Shown here in pieces: positions 1-18,885 of a stretch of 64,000 bases of DNA. The notes beneath the pieces were generated by a model that saw only the letters and a program-made list of their open reading frames with translations, did not search any database and was not told where the DNA came from. Where the stretch lies: positions 10,416,501 to 10,480,500 of the forward strand of contig OU015569.1 in assembly GCA_907165135.1 (NCBI GenBank), written 5' to 3'. Position 1 is the stretch's first letter. Every line of letters begins with the position of its first letter. A program made the translations under genes and the position numbers. This DNA comes from Oikopleura dioica (taxonomy: Eukaryota; Chordata; Appendicularia; Copelata; Oikopleuridae).

Positions 1-337
1 CAGATTCCGCAGGCAGGGAGGCTGTCGACGCAAGAGAATAATCCATGCTTGAAGTCGTTTTTGTGCACAGAAGCCTTTGAACAGGTCAGCTTTCTAATTG
101 CAGAACAATCTCTCTAGTTTCGTAGAAAATTCTAAAACATGATTTTGTGCATGTGAGAACCTATCCTGAAGGAAAGAGGCGGGCTGCTGGGTGACGATGC
201 CAGTCAATGTGCAGGGTTGAACCAGAGGAACCGTGTCATCTGCTGGTGCAGAAGGATCGGAGAGAGTTCAAAATCACCGTCTTTCCGTTCAAAATGCGAA
301 TGTAAAAAGGAACTTGCCAAATAGCAGTTGTTTACTC
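1..337. other. Left-edge sequence without a recognised gene
   Basis: No open frame here shows a familiar protein or a convincing exon with splice sites. It is the flank of the inverted-repeat element that begins near 338. Nothing further is supported. Confidence 0.4.
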
Positions 338-1090
338 TAACATACCCCCCCCCCTAAATTTCCGCGCAATTCGTGGTATTTCGCCCAAGTTTACGTTTCC
401 TAACTTTTCCGAAACCCCCGAAATTTACGCTTCCTCGCGTTTCCCCGCGTTTCCAAATTTCTTCTCCTAACTTTTCCGCGTGCGCCCAAATTTACTCGCG
501 ACCCGCTGAAATGCGCGTCAACGCTTATGATTAATTAACGGGCGCGTTATGCAATCATAGCGCCAAATTAAACCAAGGGATTTTAGTCTTTTTCAGGTAC
601 TTGAGGCGCTAGAATTGGAAATTTTTCGTGGCTTGGACACATAAAAATCGTACCATTCGAGTAACTTAAAATATTGAGGTCAGGATTTTCAAAATGCAAT
701 GCTCCGCAGAAGTCGTTTTCATCTATCGCACTAGCATAATGTTTTATCAAATATTTATAAACTTCACTGTAACAATAAACAATAATTTTATCAAAGATAA
801 CATAAGATAGGGCTGCCCTATACGGGAATCTGGCTTTTTATAAAAGATCATCCTTTATTTGCCCGGAGCGAGCAAAACAAGACTTTTGCGCACTCAGAAA
901 GTTAACCGGCGAAGCTAATCAGCGCCGCGAGCGTAAATTAGGGCGCACGCAGAAAAGTTAGGAGAGGAAATTTTGAGGCGCGCGGAAAAGTTCTGCGGCG
1001 TAAATTTGGGGGTTTTTGAACAAATCAGGAAGAGTAAATTACGGAAAATGTACCGAGGAATGCGCGAAAATTTGGGGGTGGGGTATGTTA
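338..1090. mobile_element. Non-autonomous element with long imperfect terminal inverted repeats
   Basis: The left end begins TAACATACCCC and the right end, read on the other strand, begins the same way. The two arms remain alignable for about 165 nt (roughly 338-505 against 925-1090), sharing blocks such as AAATTT(C/T)CGCGCA, CTCCTAACTTTT and GCGTGCGCCC. The middle (about 510-920) is AT-rich and has no credible transposase frame. A TA on each side, ending at ACATACC, would fit a TA target duplication of the Tc1/mariner kind. The element appears to be a foldback or MITE-like copy. The short frame inside the right arm (1016-1273) is repeat sequence, not a gene. Confidence 0.6.
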
Positions 1091-3200
1091 GAAAATGAAA
1101 GAAAGTACGGTGATTTTGGACTCTGGCGCGGTATTCTGAGGATACATTGGCGGATCGTCCCGGCTGGTGAAATTGGTGTAAGCCATTTTGAAGTTCTCTC
1201 TCACTTCACAAGGCTGGGCAACTTGAAAACCCTCCACTTAATCTTTGGGGAACTAGCCAGCCCTGGTCTCTGAAAAATGGTCCACAAAAAACTATAGTTT
1301 ACATATGTTTTCTTCTATTTTCGGAGAGTGTGATGCAACCTGATGAGCGAATAGGCTTTTATACCGACGATGAGTCGAGTTTTCGTTCCGGGCGGCGCTC
1401 GTGGGACAAATTCGTGTGTGGGATTATCACTGATAAAATTCTTCGATGGAATCATCATGAAATCCACTGTGCCGCAATGAAAACTCAACTGGCAATTGCT
1501 CGTCTCGATTTAAGTGAAACGTAAATTGTTTAGTTGTTTATTCACAGAAATGGTTGGATATTTTCTTGATGGAGTTCGTGTCGATGGCAGTCAGCGGGTT
1601 GAGTTGGTACTGTAGTTTTGAAATTGTTCTAGTGCTCCGGGAAGGGCCTCGTCGAGCAACTACAGTGGCAAGAGTCAAGTACTCTCAGCTGCATTTCTAC
1701 CCAGCGTCTGGCGGAGATAAGCCTGAAAAGACAAGTAACACGCCCGAGGCTACGACCCTACTTATCCCACCGTAAATTTGAGCGTTTCCCCTGTCCGCAG
1801 ACATACTTGAACTGAGCAATAATGCACGAGTCCTTAAAGTGACGTCTTACCTTAGAACATTAACAGTTCGAGTTTTCGCGGGGCGACAGGTCGATGAAAC
1901 AGAAGAAAGAATTCCACAGCTTGCGGCGCTGTTCTGGCTGCATTTTCCCGCTGCGAGGTAGCGCGGGTATGATAACGGACCAAGATCAACCCAATGGTAC
2001 TCGACCTCGCATGATAGCTGCTGTGCTCTAGTTTAAGAATTATTCGACTTTTTATGAAAGTCTGAAGAAGCACTTATAATTAAAGATTTTTGAAAGAAAG
2101 AATTTTTGAACTATTTTCCTTTTGCAACCATTTTTGAACCTTCGCTTTCGCTTTTTTGCTAACCTAAAAATAGGGATTGGCTGAATTCGACCAACTAACC
2201 TTAAGTTACCTTGAGAGCCGACAGATCGAACGAGTCCTGGTAGTCGCGAGACGAGCTTCGTCGCCGCGGGAGTTTATCATTTCCGTCGACAGATAGGAAG
2301 GGCCCAAAGTGATGTTGATTCGGTAGAGGGTTGACAGCGAGCTTAGCAGATGCTATTTACAGCGCATATGGGGTGCCAATTTACGTAAAAACTATTTATA
2401 CCTTTGTCGCCACCTCGCTATTTACATTTGCTCTTTTCTGGGGTTATTAATTATAATCAACACTTTATTGAAAAATTCTAGCTGTGAGGATTAATAATCC
2501 CTAGGCTCAAGAAAGAAGGAGTCGGAGAAGTGACCCAAGTCGGAATATCTTTTTGAGAAGTTACAAGAAGCGTTTCAGAAGCAGGAGAGTAACTTTTCAT
2601 CGGATCATAATTTGTTTATTTCAAAACGTTAGTTCTTGAATGAAATATTTTCCGCATCCATCTACTAAGCTGCGAGAAAAGATAAGGCCTGGTCTTCTTC
2701 AAGTCAACAACGAGCTCTCTACAAATCGTCAGAAATCACTCTTCCTTGTCTTTTTTCTTTACCTTTTCCGGGTTGCTGAGCTGCTCTCTATAAGAAAAAA
2801 TGAAACGAAGCAGATGAATACCAGCATACTGATATGCACGGAGATTGCGAGCTTGCAGCAGAAGCAAGATTTGGGCTCACACGAGAACTCACACGTAGAC
2901 GCAGGGGCGCTAGACACTTCAGAAATCAGCACTGAGACAGTAATTAACTCGTTCTTCAATAAATTTCCATCAGGACAATCAATCTGTTACAAATTAGCAA
3001 GAAAAAATGCAATAAAAAAATCAGCCAAATTGAACCTGTCTTCTAGAGTCCAGACAGAGCTCGAGTAATCGGGACAAAGTTGTATTTTTTTCTAGATATG
3101 CTTTTTTGGGAATAAGATTTTTCATTCTCCGATCACTTGCGAAAGAGATTTCCAGTTCGAGAACTTTTTCAAATTGATTATCAAATTTCGAGATCAAAAA
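1091..3200. other. Gene-poor stretch with two unsupported open frames
   Basis: Two plus-strand frames occur, 1330-1524 (64 codons) and 2640-3068 (142 codons). Neither resembles a known family. The longer one is Ser/Lys-rich with a hydrophobic patch around residues 33-45 and no clear splice context. They may be chance frames or exons of lineage-specific genes. Nothing else is recognised. Confidence 0.35.
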
Positions 3201-3548
3201 ATGGACAAGCAGTCGCAACCAGTAGATGCCGAAATCAACGCTCAAATGGCGAGTTACGAAGAAAAAATCCAAAGGTTAGGAGACTGAAAATTTTAAATTC
3301 CATCTTTTCTTAGGATGCAGCATCTCAGCATCCGTTTGATTAATGATCCCACGAATGAGAGTTTGCAAGAACTCGGAGGAGCTATATGGAGACTCTGGAA
3401 AGCCAACACCGAGATGAACCGAGCAATCGAAGCGGGACTTCCAAAGTATCTTCCAACTTTTAACCACTAACGTAAAACTTTCTTTAGCAACGCTTCGTCT
3501 GCAAAAGTAAACACTGATGAAGAAAAGCTACAGTCGAAGAAGAGGTAA
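3201..3548 (+). CDS. Small helical protein, three exons, function unknown
   Basis: Exons 3201-3274, 3314-3445 and 3488-3548 join in frame across two GT-AG introns of 39 and 42 nt, giving about 88 residues. The N-terminal half (MDKQSQPVDAEI, then EEKIQR) is charged. The middle contains LQELGGAIWRLWKANTEMNR, a likely amphipathic helix, and the tail is lysine-rich. The length and helical character resemble small subunits of larger complexes, but I do not recognise the family. The clean frame retention over both introns is the main support that it is real. Confidence 0.55.
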
Positions 3549-4102
3549 AGAAGGAAAGAAGCCGCTAGAACCCTGGTGCATTGCTCTGCCCCTCTGCTCA
3601 TTTCTTGTCATAACTGAATAATATTGAGAGTAATAAAAACCCTTTTTTTCAGCAAAGAAATAATGAGTTAAATTTTATTCAAATTTCATAAAACAGGAAA
3701 TAAGAAGCTCAGTCGTTTGATTTTCGAAATCTAAGCCCAAGAATTGTGGATTTAGGGTTTGTTCTGTTTTTAATCATGCTGTCGAAGGCACTCTTGATGG
3801 GAGGGTTGTTGAAATTACAGAAGTTCAAGTGTCTAAATCCGTTTTTGAAGAGGTTGAAAAATCCACAAGGCCGTACTTTTTTTATAAATTATTAGATACC
3901 GTATCTATTTTGACTCTTTTGCTGCTGCATTTTCTTCTTTAACTTAGTTTTGATAATCGGAATCCATACCATCGCGCAAATAAATACTAAAATTGTTTAC
4001 AGTTGGTAATGGTTAATTCAAAAAGATGAAAGTGTAGCCGAAAAACTTCGAAATCTTCAAAAATCCAGGCATTTTTTGGCGAGAAGGAATGAAGAACCTT
4101 CC
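3549..4102. other. Intergenic interval between two small genes
   Basis: AT-rich sequence between a plus-strand gene and the 3' end of a minus-strand gene, so it holds convergent 3' ends. No gene, repeat or RNA was recognised. Confidence 0.4.
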
Positions 4103-4486
4103 TTAGAAAATCCCATTTCCGCCTGTTTAGGATCATTTTTTCGTGATAGCAACTTACCTAAAAGACCAACTGCTAAGCAAATTGGACCAGCCATCATGAT
4201 ATTTTTCCTCGTCTCTCTATTTAAAAAGTAGAGCACAGAAAACGCGATTCCGAGCGCAATAATTCCTATTCCAACCGCAAGCAGCCCCATTGCCTGAATG
4301 AGTTATCAGCGGAAAAGCAAGAGCGCTAGAACTCACCTTCCTGAAGTAGTGCCTTCTCTCTAGTTCAAGCGATCGTGCCATCTTGCCGTTGCCGTTTTTC
4401 GTCTTCGTCTGAAATGTTTCGGTCATTTTTTTGCGTGTTTTATCGGCGAAGTGACCGAGTAAAGAATAATTATTTTGCTCTTGCAA
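4103..4486 (-). CDS. Small two-helix membrane protein, function unknown
   Basis: Three minus-strand exons join in frame, with introns at about 4305-4336 (32-40 nt, GTGAGT to CAG) and about 4123-4157 (GTAAGT to CAG). From an internal Met at 4426 the product is about 80 residues; an upstream in-frame Met at 4486 would add 20. After a basic N-terminus (MARSLELERRHYFRK) come a hydrophobic segment GLLAVGIGIIALGIAFSVLY, a short polar loop (NRETRKN) and a second hydrophobic segment (IMMAGPICLAVGLLG). This is the topology of a small hairpin membrane protein. The family is not recognised. Confidence 0.5.
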
Positions 4487-5636
4487 TTCGTCTTAGCAGG
4501 CTATTGTTTTTTCGCTGGTAAAAAGTGTCACCTCCTTTCAATTTTTAATGAAAATCTTTAACACTGTTTATCGCCCTCTGATAAATTCTGGTAGAAGCGG
4601 TCTTGCATTCTCAATCATCTCGCAACTGTCAAATGTCTATTTTGAGTTAAAAGAGTCATGCTATTATTATCGACTTTTGCGTGTACGATTTATTCCCTCA
4701 AAAACACAGTCTTCAAAGTCGTTTTCTTTCAATTTATGAAAATCTTTGAAACTAATCATGAATTAAAGTACATTTAATCACTTATCTTTCGCATTCAATT
4801 CTCTCCTGTAGTTTTGGTGTAAAATTACTGATCTCAAAAATAAATAAAAAAATGAAATAAACGATTTAAAATTTCTTCAGAAATTAATTTTTACCGTGAC
4901 AATGCCGAGCTGCGAGTGAATCTGCGGCAGCGAGTCTAAATCTGGCATTTTCAAAGCATTCGAGTTCTCCTCTATGTCTTCATACCGAACTCGGTCTGTC
5001 TCTGTTCCTTCTATTATCATGCCGTTTCCTGCATTTTTCATCCCGGGCAAGATTTTCTGCCGCCGGGCTCACGTGAACCGCAGTTAAGTTCTGTATTTTT
5101 TTGCTCTCTTTTCGAAAATCACAATTTAGCGATGATCAACTAGCGGGTGTTTAATTCGCCCTGGGTCCGAAAGGCCCGCAATTTTCACACTAATGAGGCA
5201 GCTAAAAAGCAAAATTCTCTGTATTTTCTCTGTCAAGGGACAATGTGAGCCCGCATCTGATGACTGGCCGCTGCCTCTTGTGCCTAAACCCGTCAGGGTT
5301 GAATATTAAACGAGATTACGCTAATGCGGACGACCAGCAGAGAGAAAAGAGAACTTCTACGCCATAACTTCGCTGTAAAAGTAAATTTTCCCTTTGTCAG
5401 AAAAAATCACAATTTTTGAAACTTGCTCGAGTAATTAAAAATTTAGTTATATTGAAAAAGGATGAAGGAGCTTCCAAACGAAAAAAGCTGTCCAAAAGAA
5501 TCAATTCTAGCTCTTTTCTCTCCATGTCGACCGCAAAAGACAGTAAATCCTTCTGTATTTACATTATATACCGTTGTATGAGCTCGAGATCGCAAAGAAA
5601 CCAAATCACTTTTGAAGGTTATTTTTCAAGGTTCAG
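4487..5636. other. Intergenic interval, no gene seen
   Basis: About 1.15 kb between two minus-strand small genes. The plus-strand frames at 4548-4739 and 5416-5649 lack recognisable content or splice context, and the second overlaps the gene on the other strand. Nothing else is supported. Confidence 0.35.
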
Positions 5637-5935
5637 TTATGAATTCTGACAGAAATTTAACCGTAGCCTGACATGATAATCGTGCATGTCGAGATTCGAC
5701 AGGACTTTTTTCTGGCTCTGGTATTCCGAGCGCGCTTGAAAGATTTCATATCTAAAATCATCATTTTCAAAATTTGAGAAAAATATAGAAAAACTAGAGA
5801 CCGTTCTTTCTCCTCGGCCCGGATTATATCCATCCGAGATTGAAACTCCTGGTGGTCATGCTCTGCCTTGAGATGCTTTTTCGCTGGGTTCTTGTCTTTC
5901 CCGACGAAATGCCATCCGATACCCTTGAACGGCAT
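5637..5935 (-). CDS. Small charged protein of 82 residues, function unknown
   Basis: Two exons (5802-5935 and 5637-5751) are joined by a 50-nt intron, GTCTCT to TTTTAG, and the total length is exactly 83 codons including the stop. The protein begins MPFKGIGWHFVGKDKNP, followed by a long charged helix (AEHDHQEFQSR, RAEEKERYEIFQARSEYQSQ). It contains neither a signal peptide nor a membrane segment. I do not recognise the family. Frame retention across the intron and the canonical splice sites support a real gene. Confidence 0.5.
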
Positions 5936-6904
5936 AATACGATTCTTTCTTTTTCTAGGGCGATTGGCTTAGACTTTATTTTTTGAAATTTCGAAAAAAA
6001 ATATTTTTAAAATTATAAAAATTTTTGCTTCCATTGGGACTAGATTAAGGATAAAGCTTTATTTTCTTCTACTAGAATAAGGGTCTCACTATGCTTACTC
6101 TGGATTTAAGTGTTTTCAGTCGAACTCAATTTAAAATTCGACTGGATAAACAATCATTATCATAAATCGACAGACGCGGTTAATTGTAGAAGTTTCTCTG
6201 TATCTGTGTGCATAATTTTCCGCCCCGTTTCCTTCTGGTCCACTTTTTGGAGGTTAACTTCTTCAAAAAATTAATTTTGGAATTTGTGAATCTCTCAGAT
6301 TGAATCAGAATCAAACAGGCGGGTCGGGCGCAATGACTGGGGCGAAAACTGCGGAAGGTTGTTGAATAATGCACCCGCAGGTTCCTGATCATATATTCAC
6401 CTGTAAGCGATGCAGATAAATAGTAATGAACCTCTCACATGCTCCCTGCCCGTGAGTTTGCGAAATCAAACATTCATTCTCATATTCGCGCTTCTACATT
6501 TATTCGTAGAACTATTCACTTATCACGTGTGCTAGAATTATCAAAAACGAAAGCATCTTAAGCAAATCGAAGCGTAAACGTAACATTTATTAATGATTCA
6601 GTTCTTAATTAAATTAATTATTACTTAGCTGAATAATTAATCAAGCTCTTGACTAATTTATATAACGCTATAGAAGAGGGCCATCTTTTTGAAGAAGGGG
6701 AATAACGAAGAAATAGATTTTTGGATTTATAATTTCCGAAATTAAAAATTAGTTAAAAAATCAATCAAATAAAATTCGTTAGTATAATTATTATTGAGCA
6801 AAACAGTTGAAATTCAAAATTTTTATGAACAGAACTTTAAATTTTTATGAAAAAAAGACCAATGCGAGGCAAATTATCTCAATGAGTTTCTTATTACCAT
6901 TCTA
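5936..6904. other. AT-rich intergenic interval
   Basis: Long A/T runs and short inverted AT repeats (for example around 6600-6660). The minus-strand frame 6180-6392 is not recognised. No gene is supported. Confidence 0.35.
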
Positions 6905-7060
6905 CAGTAACTGAAGTTCAGTCTTACCTTGAAAGTCTTCTGGAGAAGTTCTATTGTTTCGGCACCGGCTTCAACCCCATTGGACAGTGTCATCGGCGAA
7001 AAGTACCGACGATATTCTCTTCGAAATAACTCCTTCAATTACTTCAAAAATATGCCGTTT
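6905..7060 (-). pseudogene. Decayed reverse-transcriptase fragment
   Basis: On the minus strand one frame reads VIEGVISKRISSVLFADDTVQW and then hits a stop. A shifted frame continues EAGAETIELLQKTFK. The FADD tetrapeptide with hydrophobic flanks, followed by a helix leading into the palm, is the polymerase motif C region of non-LTR and LTR retrotransposon reverse transcriptases. The frame break and the absence of the rest of the enzyme show that it is a relic. The element family cannot be told from so short a piece. Confidence 0.45.
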
Positions 7061-7839
7061 TCAGAAGAATCGCTTCTTTCTCGGTTCTCTTCTATGTCTC
7101 CAAAGACATTTTTTTCATCGAATTAAATTTCTTTTCTTTCCAAAAGCGGTTTTTCCCGTACAAGCCGATGGATGAATGTTTGGTTCTTTCGCTTTTAGAT
7201 TCGTTCGGTTTCTTTCCTTCTCTACAGCACAGCTACAGTGCGCTGCGTTTTTCGTTTTTTCTGTGTCAGTTCTTTTTTTTTCTTTCTTTTCGGGACCTGG
7301 CAATCTCGGTCGTTCTACACTTGCACACTCACTGGCCAGATAATTGAATATTCATTTTTGGTAAAATAGAGTCTTGGTCATTTTAAAATTAATAAATCCG
7401 CATTAATAAATGAGGACGTTGATTGAGCACCTGTCTCAAAGAAAGAGAATTCCGAAATTATCTTAAATCGTGCGAAAGGGCTTACAGCGCCCTATGGAGT
7501 GCCTGCCACACGGAGGAACAGACTTTCACTGGATCAACTGCGTGGATTATGCCAAACACCCTTCACTACTGACTCAATCCACCCAAACAACAAAACAGCA
7601 GGCGTACTATTCGACAGCTTACACTCCACGCGCTCTAAGTTAATGAAATCCCATCAAAGTAAGCTTTTAGAAAGCCTTTGAATCGGACGATTGTGCAAAA
7701 TTATAAACCTGCACGCGGTATATGTTGAAATTCATAATGCTCGCAAAAATTCAAAACGCAAAACAACCAAGTCAAAGACCATGATTTTAAAGGCCTTTAA
7801 TCTTAGTGGATGATAATTTTTAGTATTTTATAATTTATT
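7061..7839. other. Intergenic interval 3' of TRMT1
   Basis: A CT-rich tract (about 7200-7310) and AT-rich DNA. The small frames 7115-7303 (minus) and 7499-7681 (plus) are not recognised. No gene is supported. Confidence 0.35.
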
Positions 7840-9831
7840 TTACAACATCACCAATCCTTCTTGGATTGGTTGATGGCAGTTAAAATTATTGGTCAGGTAT
7901 TGGATCTGTCTTCGTATCTGTTTTCCTTCTTTTTCACGCTTATTTTGCTTTATTCGTTGCCTCTTAGACAATTGCCTCACGCAATTGTCTTTGCTTTCTT
8001 CATTGGTCTTTCTTTTCTTGCAATCCAGTTTTTGACCTTCTTTCATTTGCATTCGGGCTGCCGCTTTGGGACCCCAATTAGCAGGCAGCGGAGGAAACCT
8101 TGAATTTACAGTCATTTCCGATCACAATAAAGCCGGTTATAATTTCGATGCTAGTAGTTTGTATGCTCACCTTATAACATTCTTGATAGCTTTTAATCCC
8201 TTATCTTCAGCTTGCTCAAAGGAAACTTTTGTATCGCCCTGCTCATCTGAGAGGATTTTTCTTTTCACGTGATGCTCTTCAACTTTCTCCAACTTGAAGT
8301 CGTCTGTTTTCGATTTAACGTACGCGCGAAGAATGTCCCATATTACGTTCAAAGGAGCATCAGTTTTAATTATGTCTGTAGTTGCGTGAGAAGAAGATAC
8401 TCTAGATTAGAATTAGATTCATTGATGCGTTGAAGATTACCTGTATCCAGCGTTGATGATCGCTGAGCGGAGGACTTGCTGTTTCATAAGCGAAAACTTG
8501 AGCACTATGCCAAAGTCTTTTTGCATATGGTAATATAGCGGGACGTCGTTGAGCTCTTCCAAACACGCCTCTAGCAGGCCGCAGAGACGCGTTTTCGTCG
8601 TCCAGACACTTTCGTCGCTGTCTTCGATTCTCCGTTGAACTGCTCGGACGAATTCGTGATTGTGCAGTGGACCTAACCACATTGGGCCGCCTTGCTTGAG
8701 ACTCGTCGCGTAAGGAATTGAAGAAGCTGTGGGTACTTGAGGAGGGACGTATTTTTGTCCGTTTTCGGTCTTTTGAAGCTCGCCAAGGGTGTAATGCGTG
8801 TAACCGTGAGACTGAGGATCGCGGCAGACATAGCCAACTGGAAAAAATTAGAAATTCATTTAGATCGGAGAAGGTATTACCTTTTGTGCATGATAACTTG
8901 ACATGTTTTTTGCCGTGATGGACTCGGACAAAGACGCGGATGAAAAAGTCCAAGTGGAGGGAAATGAGAGGTTCGATGTATCGGCCATATCTATTTGCCG
9001 CTCTTTCGATAGAATAGAGGACGATCCGTATCGCTTGCTCGTGGCAGAAATGAGATTTGAGAGGGAAGCTGCCGTACTTGGCGAAGCAGGCTTCGGGGTG
9101 GTTGCCGGCTAGAACGCCCATATCTGTGCACGTGACCATGAGCATGCCACCGTAGTTGACGGCTATAGATTGTTTTAAAGATTTTATGAGGAAATGAAAA
9201 TTACCTTGAACAGCGGAGTCCAGAAACGGCGTCGCAGAGCCGTACGGATCCAGATCAATTACTGGGACATTGAGTTTTGGAGCCCGTCGGAGCGCCATTA
9301 ACTCAATTGCGTCTTTGTTAGCGACTTCGATCCTGCTTGAACAGTCGTTGAATTTGGCGTTTCTGTGGATTTCTTGGACGGCGCTGATGGAAATGTCGTT
9401 GGCGATAACTTGGTCGACTGTTTCGCATTCTAGCGCGTAACGGCACGATCTAAAGAATAAAGATTATATTTTGAAGCCCGAGAAAGCCACGTTGGCCTAT
9501 TTCTTGATAAGTACCTTAGACCTGAAGCAGAAAGTGCCTCTAAGCACTTAAACTTCCAAGGTGAAGAGTTCGGATCTTCTGCGCGCTTTTCTTGATCGAG
9601 TTTTTCGATGAGCTCCTTATTCTTCTCTTTGTACTGGACAGCGAACTCCTCAAGGACGGCGCAGGAAAGATCTCTGTTGAATACTTGGGCGGGGTTGTAG
9701 AAGGCGGGAACATCGTCGGCGTCTTCATTGCTCGGATAAACGATGCGAGCTTTTCCCTCTTTGATGCATTTGAAGCCCTCGGGAAGAAACCCAGGAAGCT
9801 CTTTCGCTTGGGCTGAGTCCGAATTCACCAT
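7840..9831 (-). CDS. TRMT1: tRNA (guanine-26 N2)-dimethyltransferase
   Basis: Six exons on the minus strand: 9515-9831, 9205-9449, 8881-9162, 8441-8837, 8171-8401 and 7840-8098. All joins keep frame. The enzyme places one or two methyl groups on N2 of G26 in cytosolic and mitochondrial tRNAs using S-adenosylmethionine. Family landmarks in order are FYNPAQVFNRDLSCAVLEEF, ALSASGLRS (SAM site), VIDLDPYGSATPFLDSAVQ (catalytic region), GGMLMVTCTDMGVLAGNHPE, MWLGPLHNHEF, IWDILRAYVK, and a basic C-terminal stretch after RFPPLPANWGPKAAARM. The start ATG directly follows CCGTTTTAG, a likely spliced-leader acceptor. AATAAA overlaps the region just past the stop. The identity is firm; short N-terminal variants are possible. 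Confidence 0.93.
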
Positions 9832-9840
9832 CTAAAACGG
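9822..9840 (-). promoter_or_regulatory. Candidate trans-splice acceptor at the TRMT1 start
   Basis: On the minus strand the sequence reads CCGTTTTAG immediately followed by the ATG of TRMT1, with no room for an ordinary 5' UTR. This matches spliced-leader acceptors and is repeated at several other starts in the window. Confidence 0.5.
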
Positions 9841-9889
9841 AAAGAGTTAGAGATGGATAGTAAAAAAATAAGTCGGCTGGTTATAAGGA

Positions 9890-10670
9890 TCAATGAAATA
9901 AATGAACTGTGGAGTTAAAAGATTCGGACGCAGCGGTTCAGCTGAAGGGTCATCACCTTGTGGAAGCTCCACGAAGTGGTGTCGGAATCACCGATTCCAG
10001 GTGAGGTCCTTCCCCAGTTCTTCCCTACTGGGAAACGAAGTTTTGACAACCCTCCTCTCGGAGGATTGCCTAGTCAGACACGGCGCAGGGGATTTCCTGA
10101 AATAAATGAATTAGGAATTAGCCTAAATAGATGGAAAGTATCTTACCGTGTCTGACTCTAGATATCAGCAGCTTGTACTGGCGCTTCTTCGCTGAAGCGA
10201 CAAGATCGCGACTATAAGCCGCAGGTTGCGTCTTGCAACCTGTTCAGTCTTGACAGCCTTACCGATGGATACTACATATCCCAGCAGTACCCAAACGCAA
10301 GGAGTGCACGTGACCTCATATTCAATCTAAAGAAAAATGATGTTGAGATGGGTTAATAGGGAGGAAGAAAGAAAAGATAATATTTTGCAAAACAAAATGG
10401 AAAAGGGTTGGGAAACAGAATATTTGCTGTCGAAAACAGGTTTCCTGGATTAAGATTCGACGACAGTGCGTGTCCTCTCATGTCTCTCAAGCTCTGCGGA
10501 TATTTTCCTGCAGAGATTTTGAAGATCTCGATCTTCGCGAGGCAGATCTTTGGAAAAGATAGTTGCCTCTTTCGTTTCGCATTTTTCACGGCAAAGTCGA
10601 TCTACCAATAGATACTACAATATCCCAGCAGTACCCAAAGGCAAACGAACCGTGATCTCATATTTTTCTG
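9890..10670 (-). other. Duplicated segment with hairpins and short leader-like frames
   Basis: Two related minus-strand units start with ATGAGRTCACG and share TTTGGGTACTGCTGGGATAT and GTAGTATC (about 10262-10319 and 10606-10663). Each ATG lies 5-7 nt behind an acceptor-like CTTTAG or CTTTCAG. The 346-nt-upstream copy encodes a short hydrophobic leader, MRSRFVCLWVLLGYCSIYW; the other copy differs by 2 nt and loses the frame. Downstream lie perfect hairpins (CAGGTTGC with GCAACCTG near 10219-10243; GAAGATC with GATCTTC near 10520-10536). An intron-like GTAAGA to TTTCAG pair occurs near 10098-10147. It could be a decaying pair of small secreted-peptide genes or a structured RNA locus; I cannot decide. 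Confidence 0.3.
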
Positions 10671-11688
10671 AAAGATATAAAATATTGGAGATATATAAAC
10701 TTAATTAATAAGAAAAGGAAGCGGAATTAAAGTTGCGAATGGGCAGGGCAAATATTTATACAGTAAGCATTGATAGTGTTAGCCTCTAGTCTAAAGTAGT
10801 CTTCGTAGTAAGTTCTCTAGTGGATCAGCCAATCAGTTAATCCTAAAATCTCAAAAATGATTTTGCGTGCTTATCTGATCTTGACATTGACCTTGACTGA
10901 TTTTGCCTCGAAAGCAGAACCCACTTGACCATGGTGGCGCCACCAATGAGCGCGTAACTCCGCGCCGCCCACGCTATTGAGCGCCATGAATGAAAAAAAG
11001 TCACTACGAGCGCGAGGCCCTCCTACGGGCGAATGAAAAAAGGGGTCGAAAAAAGCGATAGCGAAAAAAATAGAATTTAAACCCGAGTGAGTAATTATTA
11101 TCATAAATTTAAAGGGGACGAATTAAATAATTGGGGAAGGAGAAAATAATTGAAAGAAGAATAAAATTGCCCTTTTTTGACCATTTTTAAGAAGAAAGAT
11201 TAATAAAAAAAGCTGTTATTTCATTAAATTCGTCGGTGTTATATAAATTATGTCTCTAGGAAATTGATAGAGCTTTCATCAAAGAATTCATCTCGCTTTT
11301 CTAGCTCGGTGGCTGACTCTCCGAAGAAGATAGAAAAAGAGGATCAGCACATCCGAGGAGGAAGAACATCCTGCCAAGTGGCTTAGAGGCAAAATACTCC
11401 CCGAGTAGCCTAGAACAAAAACCGAGGAAGAAGAAATCGAAAAGGACGAAAAGAAGATACAATGTCTTCAACATCCTAAAAAAGAAGAACTGCACTTCAC
11501 TTATTGATCGAAAATGACGATGAAAACGAAAGACAAAAGAAAAACCTTAAGAAAAAATTAGACGCGAAAACCAAACGTGCCGAGCAGAAGAAATAAAAAA
11601 CACTGTTCTACTAAACAAGAAGACGAAAAAAAAATAAAAAGAAACAAGAAGAAAAAGAAGAGATATTTCAATTTTTGAACTATCAAAA
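10671..11688. other. Upstream region of the ANKRD11/12-like gene
   Basis: AT-rich sequence followed by a purine-rich GAAGAA tract (about 11300-11680). The minus-strand frames 10871-11104 and 11301-11495 are not recognised and mirror low-complexity sequence. Promoter or 5' UTR of the next gene is plausible, but no defined element is visible. Confidence 0.35.

Positions 11689-18885
<7,197 letters not shown>

Noticed and set aside
8402-9298. 298-codon minus-strand frame taken as one exon
   Set aside because: It reads through two TRMT1 introns; conserved TRMT1 motifs require splicing out of 9163-9204 and 8838-8880, and the frame after these is wrong.
9890-10260. Hairpin-rich stretch considered as U1, U2, U4, RNase P or SRP RNA
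   Set aside because: No match to the conserved boxes I know for these RNAs (for example the U1 5' end, the U2 branch-binding region or an Sm site). Left as an unclassified duplicated unit.
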